From positions 4,256,148-4,320,147 of the forward strand of contig OX442415.1 of the NCBI GenBank assembly GCA_949361645.1: DNA of 64,000 nt, given 5' to 3'. Every line of letters starts with the position of its first letter. Within the stretch, counting starts at the first letter, position 1. The position numbers and the translations under genes were made by a program. This document shows positions 62,442-64,000 of this stretch, piece after piece. Source of the DNA: Spongilla lacustris. Taxonomy: Eukaryota > Porifera > Demospongiae > Spongillida > Spongillidae. Below the pieces are notes generated by a model that saw nothing but the letters and a program-made list of their open reading frames with translations, did no database searches and was not told the origin of the DNA.

Positions 62442-62766
62442 ACATCGAGGACTGCAATGTGCCCTTTTTGCCCAGGTGTTGGTCTGGACCCTTTGGGTCA
62501 TCATTGTGTCACTTGCCGACATGGTGGAGATGTAGTGTGGTGACACAACCTCCTGCGTGAAGCCATTGCTAGTTTGTGCCGCACTGCCCATCTCAGTATA
62601 GCAGTGGAGAAAGGTGGTGGAGGTCATGACCATACTCGTCCAGCTGATGTATTGATTGCTGGGTGGGATAGAGGCAAACACGCAGCTTTGGACATCACCG
62701 TGGCTTCACCACTTTGCCCTGCCATCCTACCTGAAGCTAACCATCAATCTGGAGCTGGATCAGGCT
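62442..62766 (+). pseudogene. LINE ORF fragment (zinc knuckle and endonuclease-like domain)
   Basis: CPFCPGVGLDPLGHHCVTC gives the C-x2-C-x9-H-x4-C finger, then HGGDVVW and a stop (TGA near 62541), then RPADVLIAGWDRGKHAALDI. It has the same domain order as 42028-43159, but the sequence differs clearly, so it is a different family. It stops at 62764, earlier than the 63412 copy. Confidence 0.7.
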
Positions 62767-62967
62767 GAATTCATTTAGCTAATTGTAACTATGTAACACA
62801 TTTATTACTCGTATTTGGTTCGTATGTCATGTATACTTGACAATTTTAATAATAATAATAATAATAATTTTACATGCAGCGTTATTAAAAATTCACAAGT
62901 TACAAGATAAATGAACAAAACAAACAACATGATACTTATCCTAACACTCACTCACTCACACAATATA

Positions 62968-63219
62968 CTATACAAAAAACTCTTCCTCCTGACTGCCCAT
63001 CTTCATTGTTCCCAACACGGAAGCTGCATTGCCACGTTGGACGGCAACTGAGAGTCTCTGAGTGAGGTATGCAAAGGAGTTGGCTTCTCCAGACACCTGC
63101 CTCAACCGATGTCCCAAACCTTTCAGGAACTCCATTGTCTTTGGTCCAAAAACTCCACTTGTTTCTATTGCCACTGGAGTGAAAAAGTAGCAAGAGTCAA
63201 GGTGTTTATACTTCTGCAT
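62968..63219 (-). pseudogene. C-terminal end of another LINE-type ORF
   Basis: Frame on the minus strand with FFTPVAIETSGVFGPKTMEF and LSVAVQRGNAASVLGTM. Sequences of this type form the C-terminus of LINE proteins common in sponges and cnidarians (from memory). Only about 80 codons are present before the sequence changes near 63250. Confidence 0.6.
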
Positions 63220-63411
63220 CTTCTTTATTCTGCCTGTTGAGCAACTGCTCCAACTTGCATTGCAGCAATTGTGGAGTAAGAAGGTGCAAAAGTTACATCA
63301 ACTGTATAAACATAATAATAATAATATTTATATTTTTATTATTATAATTTACTTACATATATAGATATGTAATAAACACAACACTTAAATCACACTACTG
63401 TTAATTAAACT

Positions 63412-64000
63412 TTAAGATGGGAGCCACCTGGAGAGGATCGCTGTTGCATTCACTCTCACCAAATGCAGGTTGAGCCTACTGTACAGCTCAGACAGCACAG
63501 CTGATTTTGTTTTGCCCGATGTTATGGCAAGACGGGAGGCAAGCATTTTAAATGAATCTATGGCTTCTTTTCCCCCAGCACCATACGACTCTGCAACCAG
63601 AGGAATACAACACCACCCCAAGGCATTGCATTTGGGGTCATTTTCCATGTGTTTGCGCTCTACAGTGGACAACGCAGCTGCCCCAGCTGACAATCCTGCT
63701 ACTGATAAAACTTTAGGATTTAGCGGTGATGTCACTGAGATATCAAAGGCAGCTGGTTTACCTAGGGCCCAATTGGGTAGCAAAATGTCTGTGGGGCGTG
63801 AGTGGTCATGGTCTGAAGTAAGGTTGCTACCCATCTCCACCTTCACACTCAAGTGGGCTCTACGGCAAGTCTCCACCAACACATTGCGCAGATGGTTGTG
63901 ACGGATGACCACGTCTCCTCCTTTTTTGCATGTTGTGGCATGGTGACCAAGGGGATCTAATGTGCTGTTTGGGCATAGGGCACACTGGGAACCATTAGAG
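63412..64000 (-). CDS. C-terminal part of a LINE ORF, open to the window edge
   Basis: An uninterrupted minus-strand frame from the window end to a stop at 63412. CALCPNSTLDPLGHHATTC is the zinc finger, followed by KGGDVVIRHNHLRN, RPTDILLPNWALGKPAAFDI, then GWCCIPLVAESYGAGGKEA and LVRVNATAILSRWLPS. Compared with 42028-43159 the whole C-terminal region is intact, so this copy may be younger and could continue into a reverse transcriptase beyond 64000. The restriction-like endonuclease assignment is inferred from domain order. Confidence 0.7.
   Translation of the reverse strand, partial: SNGSQCALCPNSTLDPLGHHATTCKKGGDVVIRHNHLRNVLVETCRRAHLSVKVEMGSNLTSDHDHSRPTDILLPNWALGKPAAFDISVTSPLNPKVLSVAGLSAGAAALSTVERKHMENDPKCNALGWCCIPLVAESYGAGGKEAIDSFKMLASRLAITSGKTKSAVLSELYSRLNLHLVRVNATAILSRWLPS

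Overview
The window is metazoan nuclear DNA. Spliced genes have GT/AG introns mostly 50-100 bp long, there is a lysosomal asparaginase gene and a signal-peptide secreted protein, and the word TACATGTA is very frequent. The short introns together with the transposon types suggest a sponge (probably a demosponge) or another early-branching marine animal; this is an inference. A run of exactly 200 N at 57029-57228 is a scaffold join. No bacterial operons, CRISPR arrays, rRNA or convincing tRNAs were seen.

Most of the window is nested transposable elements. Three copies of one composite family (793-5469 truncated, 10692-17916, 34916-43440) carry a broken Ty3/Gypsy-type gag and blocks of mini- and microsatellites. 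Five or more Ginger1-type DNA transposons or remnants are present (517-792, 24618-24730, 25964-30033, 49422-54940 with a second one nested at 49712-53163, and 57626-59065 with a truncated relative at 18789-20010). The coding ones encode an integrase-like DDE transposase, a Ulp1-type cysteine protease and a PHD finger. There are also hAT-type elements (32087-33337 and an interrupted copy from 34281), a foldback element with 9-bp target duplications (43485-44312), and several 3' ends of LINEs that look like the restriction-like-endonuclease class (42028-43240 and 62442-64000).

The standout is a minus-strand gene at 5988-9055. Nine exons with introns of 51-73 bp splice by eye to one uninterrupted 860-codon frame resembling vertebrate RAG1 from end to end. 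It has the N-terminal zinc-binding region, a RING finger plus second zinc cluster, a GG-containing segment where the nonamer-binding domain begins, three catalytic acidic residues (D469, D539, E807) and the C-x2-C / H-x4-H zinc site of the RAG1 core. No RAG2-like kelch gene and no terminal inverted repeats were found around it.

Two host-type genes are decayed. An aspartylglucosaminidase (AGA) gene runs 55418-62241 over ten recognisable exons but has a frameshift, an in-frame stop and Ala at the nucleophile Thr position. A cysteine-rich secreted protein at 45671-46523 is broken by one frameshift. The rest (about 19.5-25.9 kb, 30.0-32.0 kb, 46.5-49.4 kb) holds little that can be called beyond hairpins and short open frames.
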